NCBI RefSeq assembly: GCF_001440415.1
Contig: NZ_LLYA01000192.1
Span: 62,001 to 126,000 of the forward strand
Source of the DNA: Bradyrhizobium retamae
Lineage (GTDB): Bacteria; Pseudomonadota; Alphaproteobacteria; Rhizobiales; Xanthobacteraceae
Length of the DNA stretch: 64,000 nucleotides
Direction: 5' to 3'
Numbering within the stretch: the first letter of the stretch is position 1; each line of letters starts with the position of its first letter. Of the stretch, positions 15,954 through 25,472 are shown one piece after another. The position numbers and the translations under genes are program-made. The notes under the pieces were generated by a model. That model did not search any database. It was not told the origin of the DNA and worked only from the letters and a program-made list of their open reading frames with translations.

Positions 15954-17348
15954 GTGACAATCGGGTCGAGTGGATCGAACGAGGCGCCTCTGGCGCGGCA
16001 ACTGGCCCGCGCTTCGCTCGCCGTCGATTTCGTCCGATTCGAGGAAAGCGTCGTCGCCAAGGCCAAGATTTGCCTTCTGGACTTTCTCTCCTGCGCATTC
16101 GAGGCGCGTCATCCGTGGGGCCGTCAGGCGATCGGCATCGCACGCCACACCGAGAACGGCGCAACCATCATCGGGACAAGCAAGCTTGCGACGCCGGGCG
16201 ACGCGGCCTTTGCCAATGCGACGCTCGGCCATGGCTTGGTGCGTGAAGACATGCACGCTGCCAGCATCTGCCATCATGGCGTCGTGATCTGGCCGACGCT
16301 GCTCGCTCTGTCCGAGCGAACGCCGCTGTCTGGCCTCACCCTGCTCGCCGCTGCGATCGTCGGCTATGAGGCCGGCGCGCAGATCGGGCGCGCCCTCTTC
16401 AACGCCGATCTGGCACGCCTCTATCGGCCGACAGGTCTTGTTGCACCGCTGGGAGCGGCCCTCGCGGCAAGCCGTGCGCTGGGTCTCACCGAAGATGCAG
16501 CGACGAGCGCGGTTTCGATTGCCGCCAATACATCGTCCGGCCTGAACGAGTGGCCGCATGCCGGCGGCTCGGAGATGTATTTCCATCCGGGCTTTGCCGC
16601 CCGCAACGCCATCGCAGCGATTGAACTGGCGGAAGCCGGCGCCTGTGCCTCGGAAACCATCCTCGAAGGCGAAGCTGGATTGTTTGCGGCCTACCGACGC
16701 CGGGCCGCGCCTGCCGGCATTCGGCTGTTTGCAGGCTCGGAGCCCGAAATCATGGCGGTCTACAACAAACCGGTGCCTGCCTGCAATTTTGCGCAAACCG
16801 CCGCGCAGGCCGCGTTGCGGGCGGCTCGTGAGATCGAGGATCCGGAAGACATCGAGGCCGTTTCGATCCACGTTCCCGAAGCGGCGGCGCGCTATCCCGG
16901 CTGTGATTCCCGAGGGCCTTACCGGAATGCGCTGCAAGCCAAGATGAGCATTCCCTTCAGCGTCGCCGCCGTGCTTGCCCGCGGCGCCATCGAAGAGAAC
17001 AACTACGCAGAGATCAATGATCCCAGAATCCTGCGTCTGGTCGAGCGGACCGAGCTGCAACGCGATTCCGCCTTCACCGCCGCGTTCCCGGCGCAGCAGG
17101 GCGCCGAAGTCTCGATCGGCCTGCGTAACGGAAGGACGATCCGGCGACGCCTCGACAATGTCATAGCGGCCACGCCGCAGAAAATCCGCACCCGCTTTCG
17201 GCAGGCCGCCACGGACGCCATCGGCGGCAATCGCGCGCGCGGTCTGGAGGAGCTTGTCGACGGCTGCGAACGGCTCCCGGACAGCGGCGTCATCGCCAAA
17301 CAGTGCCGGCTTGAACCAGCGGAGCGGCTGCTCCGGCCAGCATCGTGA
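15954..17348 (+). CDS. MmgE/PrpD family protein, copy 2
   Basis: The preferred start is GTG at 15954 with GAGGAA upstream; the longer open frame would overlap the dehydrogenase gene. The 464-residue product carries PrpD family segments, including ATLGHGLVREDMHAA near residue 90, which replaces the usual FDDTH region. It also has YRPTGLVAPLGAALAA and the NKPVPACNFAQT segment in place of KPYPxG. It is clearly more distant from copy 1 than a simple duplicate. A dehydratase or isomerase role is likely. The substrate is unknown and should be linked to the ABC system that follows. Confidence 0.85.
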   Translation: MTIGSSGSNEAPLARQLARASLAVDFVRFEESVVAKAKICLLDFLSCAFEARHPWGRQAIGIARHTENGATIIGTSKLATPGDAAFANATLGHGLVREDMHAASICHHGVVIWPTLLALSERTPLSGLTLLAAAIVGYEAGAQIGRALFNADLARLYRPTGLVAPLGAALAASRALGLTEDAATSAVSIAANTSSGLNEWPHAGGSEMYFHPGFAARNAIAAIELAEAGACASETILEGEAGLFAAYRRRAAPAGIRLFAGSEPEIMAVYNKPVPACNFAQTAAQAALRAAREIEDPEDIEAVSIHVPEAAARYPGCDSRGPYRNALQAKMSIPFSVAAVLARGAIEENNYAEINDPRILRLVERTELQRDSAFTAAFPAQQGAEVSIGLRNGRTIRRRLDNVIAATPQKIRTRFRQAATDAIGGNRARGLEELVDGCERLPDSGVIAKQCRLEPAERLLRPAS

Positions 17349-17451
17349 TGATTGGGAACACGAAAATGGGGGATGCAATGAACAAACCGGAGCCGACGAT
17401 GCCGGCAGCAAGCCCAGGGCCAACGTACTTCCCTGTGATGCGAGGTGAGCG

Positions 17452-18402
17452 GTGACCGCAGCGCTGGAAGGCTTTCTGCAGGCCTTGACCGCCGGACTTC
17501 TGATCGGTGCGGTCTATGGCCTGATGTGTGTCGGGCTCGGCCTGATTTTCGGGGTCATGCGGGTCATCAACTTCGCCCAGGGCGATTTCATGATGCTCGG
17601 CATGTATGCGGCGTTCTATTTCTTCACCGCGCTCGGCGTGCAAGCCACTTTCGGCAACACCTTTGGGCCGTTCGTGGCGATTCTCCTTGCCGGTCCAGTG
17701 CTCGCGGTGTTCGGTTACGCGATCCATCTCGTCCTGATTTCGCGCGTATCGGGCACGCGCACCACCTCCCTCGAGGGTGAAGGTCACTACGCCCAGCTCA
17801 TTCTGACGCTTGGGATCGCGCTGATCCTGCAGAACGGCGGCCTGATCGTGTTCGGTTCGGTGCTGGCGTCGATCCGCACACCGCTGTCGAGCTCGGCCTG
17901 GGAGCTCGGGCCGCTGCTCAATGACATCAGTGTCTTCGTCAACAAGGCGCGCGGCATCGACGCCGTGGTCTCGCTGGTAACGATGATCCTGCTGACACTG
18001 TTGATCACGCGATCGCGGCTCGGAAAGTCGCTGCGGGCCGCAGCCGACAATCCGACGGCGGCAACCTATATGGGGATCGACGTCGATCGCGCGCACCGCG
18101 TTGCCTTCGCGCTCGGCACAGGCATTACCGCGATTGCCGGCGGCCTGCTCGCCACCAACTATCCATTTCATCCCTTTGTCGGCGTCGAATACGTCATCGT
18201 CATGTATGCCGGCGTCGTGCTCGGCGGCATGGGCAGCATCATCGGCGCCTTCTGGGGCGGCATGACTATCGGCCTGGTGCAACAGATGTCGACGCTGGTG
18301 CTGCCGACGCAACTGCAGAACGCCGCGATCTTCGTCGTCTTCCTCCTGATCATCTTCTTCCGTCCGCAAGGCTTCTTCGGGCGCATGGTCGAGAGGACGT
18401 GA
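17452..18402 (+). CDS. Branched-chain-type ABC transporter permease (LivH family)
   Basis: The 316-residue membrane protein starts at GTG 17452 after GAGGTGAG. It contains the LivH signatures INFAQGDFMMLGMY near residue 40 and a conserved GGMGSIIGAFWGG segment near 262. About eight hydrophobic spans are visible. It overlaps the next gene by four bases. Together with the LivM-LivG fusion, LivF and two binding proteins it forms a complete HAAT-type importer. The neighbouring enzymes suggest the cargo is a carboxylic or hydroxy acid rather than leucine. Confidence 0.93.
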   Translation: MTAALEGFLQALTAGLLIGAVYGLMCVGLGLIFGVMRVINFAQGDFMMLGMYAAFYFFTALGVQATFGNTFGPFVAILLAGPVLAVFGYAIHLVLISRVSGTRTTSLEGEGHYAQLILTLGIALILQNGGLIVFGSVLASIRTPLSSSAWELGPLLNDISVFVNKARGIDAVVSLVTMILLTLLITRSRLGKSLRAAADNPTAATYMGIDVDRAHRVAFALGTGITAIAGGLLATNYPFHPFVGVEYVIVMYAGVVLGGMGSIIGAFWGGMTIGLVQQMSTLVLPTQLQNAAIFVVFLLIIFFRPQGFFGRMVERT

Positions 18403-20177
18403 CGATGCAGAACCTGCGATCGCTCCTCCCCATTCTGATCTTCACAGCGCTCTATGCCGTGCTGTCGCTGAGCGTCACCAATTCGTACTACCAACTGGTG
18501 ATGACATTGGTGCCGGTGTGGGCGGTGTTCGGCCTGTCCTGGAATCTGCTCAGCGGATACACCGGCCTGATCTCGTTCGGCCACGCCGCGTTCTTCGGAA
18601 TTGGCGCCTACACCACTGCGCTCGGCCAGATCTATTTCGATCTTTCGCCGTGGATGCTGATCCCGATTGCGGCCATGCTCGGCGGCATCGCCGGGTTCCT
18701 GATCGGATTTCCAACATTCCGGCTGTCGGGACACTACTTCGCGCTGGCGATGCTCGCCTATCCGCTCGCCATTCTCTACGTGTTCGAATGGCTCGGCTTC
18801 CAGGAAGTCACGTTGCCGATCAAGCGCGACAATCCGATCGCCTACATGCAATTTGCGGATCCCCGTCTCTACACGTTGCTGGCGCTCGCCATGATGCTGG
18901 CGACGATCCTGCTCACCCGAGTGATCGAAAAATCGCGGTTCGGCATGGCGCTGCTGGCGATCAAGCAAAACGAAGCCGCGGCCGAGGCAGCCGGCATCAA
19001 CACGCTCGCCTGGAAGCTGCGCGCCATCACCCTCAGCGGAGCGATTGCCGGGGCAATCGGCGGGTTCTATGCCGTCGTGCTGCTGGTGGTGACCCCGCAA
19101 TCGGTGTTCGGCATGCTGGTTTCCGCGCAGGCGCTGACGGTCGCCATGTTCGGTGGGGTCGGAACGGTCTGGGGACCGGTGATCGGCTCGGTGATCCTGA
19201 TCCCGCTTGCCGAAACGCTCAACGCCGAGGCGGGCTCGCGCTTTCCCGGCATTCAAGGCGTGATCTTCGGCCTTGCGATCATATCCGTCATCCTGGTTGC
19301 GCCAGAAGGACTGTTCTGGAAACTGCGCGATTTCTTCCGGAAGCGAGTGACCTCACCCGCTGTAGCGAGCCCGAGCGCGCCAGTTCAGCCTGCCGCGACC
19401 ATCGCCAAGCCGTCCCGTCCGGAACGATCCAGGGGCGCGGGTGAAGTGGTGCTCGACGTCCGCAACCTGTCGCGGTCCTTTGGCGGGCTGAAAGCCGTCC
19501 AGAACGTCAGCTTCAAACTGCGGCGTAACGAGATCCTTGGAATCATCGGTCCGAACGGCGCCGGAAAGACCACGCTGTTCAACCTGCTGAACGGATTCCT
19601 GCGACCCGGCACCGGCGAGATTCTCCTCGACGGGCGCGACAAGTCAGGCCGCAAGCCGCACGAGCTCTGCGAGGCCGGTATCGGCCGGACCTTCCAGATC
19701 ATGCGCCCGTTCTTGCGTATGTCGATTTCGGACAATGTCGTGGTGGGCGCCTATGTCCGCGCCAGGACGGACGCCGAAGCGAGGCGGCTGGCGACCGAGG
19801 CGATCGCGCGTGTCGGTCTGTCCGACATTGCCGACCGGATTGCCGGCGAGCTCACGACCAAGGAGCTACGGCTGATGGAACTGGCCCGCGCGCTCGCCGG
19901 GCAGCCTCGAATCCTGCTACTCGACGAAACACTGGCAGGCCTCGGGCATGACGAAGCCAACGAGGTCGTGGCGGTGATCCAGCGTCTCGCCCGCGACGGC
20001 ATGACGATCGCGATCATCGAGCACACCATGCAGGCCATGGTCCGCCTGGTCGACAGTTTCCTCGTTCTCGACCATGGCGCCGTCATTGTGGAGGGCGAGC
20101 CGGAAGCCGTCACGCGCGACAGCCGCGTCATCGAGGCCTATCTCGGCAAGAAGTGGGTGGCCCATGCTCCACATTGA
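18399..20177 (+). CDS. Fused LivM permease / LivG ATPase
   Basis: The 592-residue protein joins two usual subunits. Residues 1 to about 305 are a LivM-type permease (GYTGLISFGHAAFFGIGAY near 50, then QSVFGMLVSAQALT). A linker rich in Ala and Pro runs to about 345, and an ABC ATPase follows, with Walker A GPNGAGKTT near 384 and the Walker B segment ILLLDETLAGL near 505. The signature loop is the LivG-type degenerate form (ELTTKELRLMELARAL). Such fusions are known in Bradyrhizobium. The start is GTG, overlapping livH by four bases. Confidence 0.93.
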   Translation: MTMQNLRSLLPILIFTALYAVLSLSVTNSYYQLVMTLVPVWAVFGLSWNLLSGYTGLISFGHAAFFGIGAYTTALGQIYFDLSPWMLIPIAAMLGGIAGFLIGFPTFRLSGHYFALAMLAYPLAILYVFEWLGFQEVTLPIKRDNPIAYMQFADPRLYTLLALAMMLATILLTRVIEKSRFGMALLAIKQNEAAAEAAGINTLAWKLRAITLSGAIAGAIGGFYAVVLLVVTPQSVFGMLVSAQALTVAMFGGVGTVWGPVIGSVILIPLAETLNAEAGSRFPGIQGVIFGLAIISVILVAPEGLFWKLRDFFRKRVTSPAVASPSAPVQPAATIAKPSRPERSRGAGEVVLDVRNLSRSFGGLKAVQNVSFKLRRNEILGIIGPNGAGKTTLFNLLNGFLRPGTGEILLDGRDKSGRKPHELCEAGIGRTFQIMRPFLRMSISDNVVVGAYVRARTDAEARRLATEAIARVGLSDIADRIAGELTTKELRLMELARALAGQPRILLLDETLAGLGHDEANEVVAVIQRLARDGMTIAIIEHTMQAMVRLVDSFLVLDHGAVIVEGEPEAVTRDSRVIEAYLGKKWVAHAPH

Positions 20178-20871
20178 AGGGCTGACCGCCGGCTATTCGG
20201 CCATTCCAGTTCTGAACGGCATCTCGATCAAGGTCGAACATGGCCAGTTCGTCGCCATCGTCGGCCCGAACGGCGCCGGCAAGACCACGCTGTTCAAGAC
20301 GATCTCCGGAATCGTGCGGCCGAGCGCCGGTACGATCACCTTCGAGGGGGCCGACCTGTTGTCGGTTCATCCCGCGCGACGGCCCCATCTCGGCATCGCC
20401 CATGTTCCCGAAGGTCGCCAGGTTTTTCCCTCGCTCACCGTGATGGAGAATCTCGAGATGGGCGCGATGACCGAAGCAGGCCACCGCGACTGGAAGCGCA
20501 ACATCGAGCGCATCTTCGAATGGCTGCCCGTGCTCGCCGAGCGCCGCGACCAGTTCGCGGGAACGTTGTCAGGCGGACAGCAGCAGATGCTGGCGATCGG
20601 CCGGGGATTGGCGTCTTCGCCAAAACTTCTGATGCTGGATGAACCTTCGATGGGCCTCGCGCCCACGGTGGCCGATTTCATTTTCGAACGGCTGATCGAG
20701 ATTCGCCGGCAGTCGAAGCTGACAATCCTGCTGGTCGAACAGCGCGTGGCGGAAGCACTGGAATCTGCCGATCACGGCTACGTCCTCGAAGCCGGCCGCG
20801 TCGCGCTCGAAGGCAACAACGAAACCTTGCGCGCGGACGACCGCGTGCGCAAGGCCTATCTCGGCATGTAA
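20164..20871 (+). CDS. Branched-chain-type ABC transporter ATPase (LivF family)
   Basis: The start at ATG 20164 lies inside the end of the fused permease/ATPase gene and gives a standard 235-residue LivF. The protein shows Walker A GPNGAGKTTLF near residue 36, the signature LSGGQQQMLAIGRGL and Walker B LLMLDEPSMGL. It ends with the family tail VRKAYLGM. With the fused LivG half it makes the two-ATPase motor of the importer. The longer open frame starting upstream is in another frame of the preceding gene and is not used. Confidence 0.93.
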   Translation: MLHIEGLTAGYSAIPVLNGISIKVEHGQFVAIVGPNGAGKTTLFKTISGIVRPSAGTITFEGADLLSVHPARRPHLGIAHVPEGRQVFPSLTVMENLEMGAMTEAGHRDWKRNIERIFEWLPVLAERRDQFAGTLSGGQQQMLAIGRGLASSPKLLMLDEPSMGLAPTVADFIFERLIEIRRQSKLTILLVEQRVAEALESADHGYVLEAGRVALEGNNETLRADDRVRKAYLGM

Positions 20872-20896
20872 CAAAAACAATCCATTGGGAGGAAAA

Positions 20897-22156
20897 ATGA
20901 GCCAGCAAAGAGAAGCCAACAAGGCATCCAAAAAGTCGCTCACGCGCCGGACCGTGCTTTCCGGCGCGGCCGCCATGGGACTATCAACGATCGCGCGGGC
21001 GCAAGCGCCGGCCGACGTCAAGGTCGGCCTGATCGTGCCGCTTTCCGGCATCTATACCCGCCCCGGCCAAGTCATGCGCATGGGCGCGGAGATGGGCGTC
21101 GAGCACATCAATGCACAGGGCGGCATCAAGTCGCTCGGCGGCGCCAAGCTCAAGCTGGTCGTGATCGATTGCGGCGATACCACCGAAAAGGCCAAGAACG
21201 CCGCGCAGCGCATGGTGGCGCAGGAAACCGATCTGGTCGCCGCGACCGGATCATATCTCAGTTCCTTCACGCTGGCGGTGACCGAAGTCACCGAACGCGC
21301 CGAACTGCCGATGCTCACGCTCTCTTATTCGGATCTGCTCACCGAGCGTGGCTTCAAATACATCTTCCAGACCGCGGCACCCGCGAGCCGGCAGTCGGAA
21401 CTTGGCCTACCCGAGCTGATGAAGCTCGCCGAGAACGCATCGGGCAAGCGTCCGAAGAAGGTCGCGATGCTGATGGACAATACGGCGACGTCTGTTGCGA
21501 CCGCGAAGGCGCTGAAGGAGAAGATCTTCGCGCAGGAAGGCCTCCAGTTGATCCTGGAGGAAGTCTGGACACCGCCGCTTTCCGACGCCACACCGCTGAT
21601 CCAGAAGGTCAGGTCGACCCGTCCCGACCTGCTGCTCTTCATGCCCAATGCAGTATCCGACGCCAAACTCGGTCTTGAGAAAATCAACGAGTTCGGGCTG
21701 GGCCAGGGCAAGATTCCCACCGTCTCGTTCTCGATCACGATCGCCGAACCCGACATGCTGCAAAGCGTCAGTCCCGAGGTCGTCCAGGGCATCATGACGG
21801 TCGTCGCAAACTGGGGTTCGAAGGGACATGAGGAGCTGATCGCCGAGCTCAAGGCCAAGTACAAGGAGCCCTGGATGACGCAGAACGTCATCTCGACCTA
21901 TGGCGACATGTGGCTGATCAAGCTGGCGCTCGAGAAGGCCGCCAAGGCCGATCGACGCGCGGTCGCGGAAGCGTTCCGGACAATGGATGGCGGTCCTTCG
22001 AAACACTATCCCGGCGGCCAGTTGAAGTTCGACGAAAAGGGCCGTCGCGTTGGCGCCGGCGTGGTGGTCGTGCAGTGGCAGTCGGGTGTGCCCGTCACCG
22101 TCTACCCGCCTGATCTCGCGCAGGCGGCGCCCTTCTGGCCGAAGAAGTCTTCCTGA
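20897..22156 (+). CDS. ABC transporter substrate-binding protein, Tat-exported, copy 1
   Basis: The start at 20897 follows GGGAGGAAAA. The 419-residue protein has a twin-arginine signal (SLTRRTVLSGAAAMGL) and then the Peripla_BP_6 fold typical of LivJ-like binding proteins (KVGLIVPLSGIYTRPGQ). A twin-arginine leader implies export in folded form. It is followed 41 bases later by a closely similar gene, so the importer has two alternative receptors. They probably bind related compounds; the ligand cannot be read from sequence. Confidence 0.92.
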   Translation: MSQQREANKASKKSLTRRTVLSGAAAMGLSTIARAQAPADVKVGLIVPLSGIYTRPGQVMRMGAEMGVEHINAQGGIKSLGGAKLKLVVIDCGDTTEKAKNAAQRMVAQETDLVAATGSYLSSFTLAVTEVTERAELPMLTLSYSDLLTERGFKYIFQTAAPASRQSELGLPELMKLAENASGKRPKKVAMLMDNTATSVATAKALKEKIFAQEGLQLILEEVWTPPLSDATPLIQKVRSTRPDLLLFMPNAVSDAKLGLEKINEFGLGQGKIPTVSFSITIAEPDMLQSVSPEVVQGIMTVVANWGSKGHEELIAELKAKYKEPWMTQNVISTYGDMWLIKLALEKAAKADRRAVAEAFRTMDGGPSKHYPGGQLKFDEKGRRVGAGVVVVQWQSGVPVTVYPPDLAQAAPFWPKKSS

Positions 22157-22197
22157 TCTGAACAAGCCTCTTTCGAGATTTTCAAGGAGTCATTGTC

Positions 22198-23418
22198 ATG
22201 AGCAAGATTACGCGACGAACGCTGCTTGCCGGAGCCTCAGTCGGACTAGTGGCGCCCCGTGCATGGGCGCAAGCACCATCTGAAGTGAAAGTTGGATTAC
22301 TGGTGCCGGTCTCCGGCCTCTATGCACGGCCGGGACTGGTGATGCGCCATGGGGCCGAGATGGCCGTGGATCACATCAACGCGCAGGGCGGCGTGAAGTC
22401 GCTCGGCGGCGCCAAGCTCAAGCTGGTCGTCCTCGATTCCGGCGACACCACGGAAAAGGCGAAGAACGCGGCGCAGCGCATGGTCGCGCAGGAGCCAGAC
22501 TTGGTGGCGGCGAGCGGCGCTTATCTGAGTTCGTTCACGCTCGCGGTCACCGAAGTGACGGAGCGCGCCAATCTACCGGTCCTCACCCTCTCCTACTCCG
22601 ACCTGATCACCGATCGCGGTTTCAAATACGTCTTCCAGACGTCTGCGACCGCCGGCTCACAGGCCAAGCAGGCCCTGCCGCAAATCGTGAAGCTTGCGGA
22701 GGCCGCTTCCGGCAAGAAGCCCAAGACGGTTGCGATCGTGACCGACAACACCGGTGCATCGGTCGCATCGGCGAAGTCGATGCGGGAAGGCCTGCTCGCC
22801 GAAAACGGGCTGCAACTGATCGTCGACGAAACCTTCACCCCGCCGCTCGCCGACGCCACCTCGCTGGTTCAAAAGGTCCGAGCGGCAAGGCCTGACCTGC
22901 TCTTCTTCCTGCCGACCGTGATTTCCGACGCAAAACTGCTGCTCGAGAAAATGAACGAGTTTGGCCTGGGACAAGGCAAGATCCCGACCATTTCGTTCGG
23001 CATCGCCATCGCCGAGCCCGACATGCTGCAGACCGTCAGCCCGGAATTGCTGCAGGGCGTGCTCACCTGCGTCGCGAGCTGGGGCGCCAAGGGCCACGAG
23101 GCGCTGATTGCCGAGCTCAAATCCCGCTACAAGGAACCGTGGATGACGCAGAACGCGATCTCCACTTACGGCGACATGTGGATCATCAAGGACGCGCTGG
23201 AGAAGGCCGGCAAGGCCGACCGGGTCGCGGTCGCCGACGCGTTACGCTCCATGGACGGCGGCCCCTCAAAATATTACCCGCTCGGCGAGATCAAATTCGA
23301 CGAAAAGGGCCGCCGTGTCGGCGCCGGCATGACCATCGTGCAGTGGCAGTCCGGCGTACCCGTCACCGTCTTTCCGCCGCAACTGGCCTTGGCCCAGCCG
23401 TTCTGGCCCAAGAACTAG
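22198..23418 (+). CDS. ABC transporter substrate-binding protein, Tat-exported, copy 2
   Basis: This 406-residue protein is similar to its neighbour along the whole length, including KVGLLVPVSGLYARPG near the N-terminus, LVAASGAYLSSFTLAVTEVT and a C-terminal VQWQSGVPVTVFPP. It has its own Tat signal (KITRRTLLAGASVGL). The pair is a tandem duplication with many substitutions, consistent with divergence in ligand preference. GGAG-type purines lie upstream of its ATG. It uses the same permease and ATPases encoded just upstream. Confidence 0.92.
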   Translation: MSKITRRTLLAGASVGLVAPRAWAQAPSEVKVGLLVPVSGLYARPGLVMRHGAEMAVDHINAQGGVKSLGGAKLKLVVLDSGDTTEKAKNAAQRMVAQEPDLVAASGAYLSSFTLAVTEVTERANLPVLTLSYSDLITDRGFKYVFQTSATAGSQAKQALPQIVKLAEAASGKKPKTVAIVTDNTGASVASAKSMREGLLAENGLQLIVDETFTPPLADATSLVQKVRAARPDLLFFLPTVISDAKLLLEKMNEFGLGQGKIPTISFGIAIAEPDMLQTVSPELLQGVLTCVASWGAKGHEALIAELKSRYKEPWMTQNAISTYGDMWIIKDALEKAGKADRVAVADALRSMDGGPSKYYPLGEIKFDEKGRRVGAGMTIVQWQSGVPVTVFPPQLALAQPFWPKN

Positions 23419-23453
23419 CTAGCGCTAATGGCAAACCCGCAGGGAAAATCGTC

Positions 23454-23837
23454 ATGGACAAGGCAACCTACGACCGGGGACTCAAAATTCGCAAAAGCGT
23501 TCTCGGCGAGGAATTCGTCGACAAGGCCATTGCGACGGCCGATGATTTCAATCGTCCGATGCAGGACCTCACGACGGAGTACTGCTGGGGCTATGTGTGG
23601 GGCCGTGACGGCCTTTCGCACAAGACCCGCAGTTTCCTCAACCTCGCAATGCTGTGCGCGCTCAATCGCCCGCACGAGCTCAAGACTCACGTTCGGGGCG
23701 CCCTGACCAACGGCGCCACCCGCGAGGAAATACGCGAGGTGTTCATGCAGGTCGCAATCTATTGCGGCGTGCCGGCCGGCGTCGACGCCTTTCGCAATGC
23801 GCGGGAAGTCTTCGCCGAGCTGGATCAGAAGACGTAA
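23454..23837 (+). CDS. Carboxymuconolactone decarboxylase-like protein, copy 2
   Basis: The chosen ATG at 23454 gives 127 residues that align end to end with the protein at 13073-13453. Shared segments are RGLKIRKSVLGEEFVDKAI, EYCWGYVW, NLAMLCALNRPHELK and YCGVPAGVDAFRNARE. The much longer open frame that begins within the preceding gene is not real upstream of this ATG. Placement directly after the transporter and before the SDR implies a catabolic step in the same pathway. It has the family's conserved cysteine and histidine positions. Confidence 0.9.
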   Translation: MDKATYDRGLKIRKSVLGEEFVDKAIATADDFNRPMQDLTTEYCWGYVWGRDGLSHKTRSFLNLAMLCALNRPHELKTHVRGALTNGATREEIREVFMQVAIYCGVPAGVDAFRNAREVFAELDQKT

Positions 23838-23854
23838 CCGGAGCCGCAACCGCG

Positions 23855-24625
23855 ATGCTGAAGGGAAAGCGGGCACTCGTGACCGGCGCGACGGCAGGAC
23901 TGGGACTTGCCGTGGCGGAAAGCCTTGCCAGTGCGGGCGCCAACATCATCCTTCATGATCTCGTCGAACCGAAAGCGACGGCAGACCAGCTTCGGTCTCG
24001 CTTTGATGTCGAGGTGACGAGCGTTGCCGCGGACCTGTCGCAGCGCGCATCCATCGAAGCCATGATGGCCGATTTGCTCGAACTGGGCGCGATTGACATA
24101 CTGGTGAACAACGCCGTGGTCCGGCATTTCGCGCCGGTCGAGAATTTCGTACCGGAGCGATGGGACGAAGCGCTGGCCGTCAATCTGTCGGCGCCGTTTC
24201 ACCTGATCCGTCTGGCATTACCTGCGATGAAGGCGCGCAATTGGGGCCGCATCATCAACATGGCCTCGATCTACTCGACCCGCGCCATTGCCGACCGCAT
24301 CGACTACGTGACGACCAAGACCGCCGTCCTCGGCATGACCCGGGCCGTCGCAATCGAGACGGCAACGAGCGGAATCACCTGCAACGCGATCAGCCCGGGC
24401 ACCCTCCCGACGCCGGCGATCCAGCGAAAGATTGCATCGATTGCAGCCGACGAAGGCCGGGCCGTTGATGAGACGACGCGCGACTATCTGGCGGCGCGCC
24501 AGCCGAGCGGACGGTTCATCGCCATGGAAAGCGTCGGAGCGATGGTTGTCTTTCTCTCCAGCCCGGCTGGACAGGACATTACCGGCGCGACCCTGCCGAT
24601 CGATGGAGGCTGGGCCGCCGCATGA
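23855..24625 (+). CDS. SDR oxidoreductase, 3-hydroxybutyrate-dehydrogenase-like
   Basis: The start at ATG 23855 gives a 256-residue classical SDR. It has the cofactor loop TGATAGLG (residues 10-17), NNAVVRHFAPVENF in place of NNAG, a serine in INMASIYS and the Tyr/Lys pair in YVTTK. The opening MLKGKRALVTG, the ETATSGITCNAI segment and the GGWAA end resemble BdhA-type 3-hydroxybutyrate dehydrogenases. It probably oxidises a short hydroxy acid with NAD. It lies 17 bases after the CMD-like gene, in the same unit. Confidence 0.88.
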   Translation: MLKGKRALVTGATAGLGLAVAESLASAGANIILHDLVEPKATADQLRSRFDVEVTSVAADLSQRASIEAMMADLLELGAIDILVNNAVVRHFAPVENFVPERWDEALAVNLSAPFHLIRLALPAMKARNWGRIINMASIYSTRAIADRIDYVTTKTAVLGMTRAVAIETATSGITCNAISPGTLPTPAIQRKIASIAADEGRAVDETTRDYLAARQPSGRFIAMESVGAMVVFLSSPAGQDITGATLPIDGGWAAA

Positions 24626-24704
24626 CCACGAATGTCCGTTGCGGAGATGATGATTCTGCCCGTAAATCGCTATTGAACCGATGCCGGTACCAGGGCGGTA
24701 GACG

Positions 24705-25421
24705 ATGAACAAACGCGATGAACTGCAATTCACGCTTCGAATCGAGGACGTTCCGACCGTTCGCTCGATGGTCGCGCAAAAGCTGCGCGAAGCGATCATG
24801 TCGGGAAGGCTGAAGCCGGGCCAGCGCCTGGTCGAACGGGAACTTTGCGAGATGATGGGCGTGAGCCGGCCGTCCATCCGCGAGGCGCTCCGGGTGTTGG
24901 AGGCGGACGGTCTCGTCAATACGGTCCCTCACCGCGGTCCGGTGGTCAGCACCATCAGTCTCGAGGAAGCAAAACAGTTGTACGCGGCGCGCGCCGTGCT
25001 CGAAGGATTTGCCGGCCGTGAATGCGCCCGTCTCCGCGATCCGGACGTGGTGCGCAGAATCGGGGAAGCGCTGGCGCGGCTGAAGACGGCATTCGCCGAG
25101 GGCGATTTGACTGCCGCCCTGGAAGCCAAGACGGATTTTTATGCGGCAATGATTGGCGGCTGCCAGAACGCCTTCATCGAGCGAATGCTCAGACCGCTGC
25201 ACGACCGCATTACGCTGCTGCGAATTACTTCGATGTCGCATCCGAAACGTATCAACAAGAGCTTGCGCGAGGTCACCGCGATCTGGCGCGCGATCCAGAA
25301 TGGCGATCCCGACCTCGCCGAGCAGTGTTGCGTCGACCACGTCAAGGCGGCCGCGGTGGCCGCGCTCAGCATGATCGAGCAATCATCCGCTCAAAAGGAA
25401 AAAGCAGTGGCGGAGGAATAG
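24705..25421 (+). CDS. GntR-family regulator with FCD domain
   Basis: The 238-residue protein has an N-terminal winged helix (LREAIMSGRLKPGQRLVE, then MGVSRPSIREALRVLE) and a C-terminal all-helical FCD ligand domain. Such regulators bind small carboxylic acids and usually repress the catabolic genes beside them. It is encoded in the same direction as the cluster, 79 bases after the SDR. The palindrome at 14925-14939 in the cluster's divergent promoter is a candidate target. The effector is probably a pathway intermediate, by inference. Confidence 0.92.
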   Translation: MNKRDELQFTLRIEDVPTVRSMVAQKLREAIMSGRLKPGQRLVERELCEMMGVSRPSIREALRVLEADGLVNTVPHRGPVVSTISLEEAKQLYAARAVLEGFAGRECARLRDPDVVRRIGEALARLKTAFAEGDLTAALEAKTDFYAAMIGGCQNAFIERMLRPLHDRITLLRITSMSHPKRINKSLREVTAIWRAIQNGDPDLAEQCCVDHVKAAAVAALSMIEQSSAQKEKAVAEE

Positions 25422-25472
25422 CCGGTCCCAGCCACGGCTTCTCGACAGACGGACGGCAGATAGGAAATTGCA

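Noticed and set aside
15918..17423. A 501-codon open frame on the minus strand opposite the second PrpD gene
   Set aside because: It mirrors a well-supported PrpD gene and is rich in Arg and Gly as antisense frames of GC-rich genes are; no family match.
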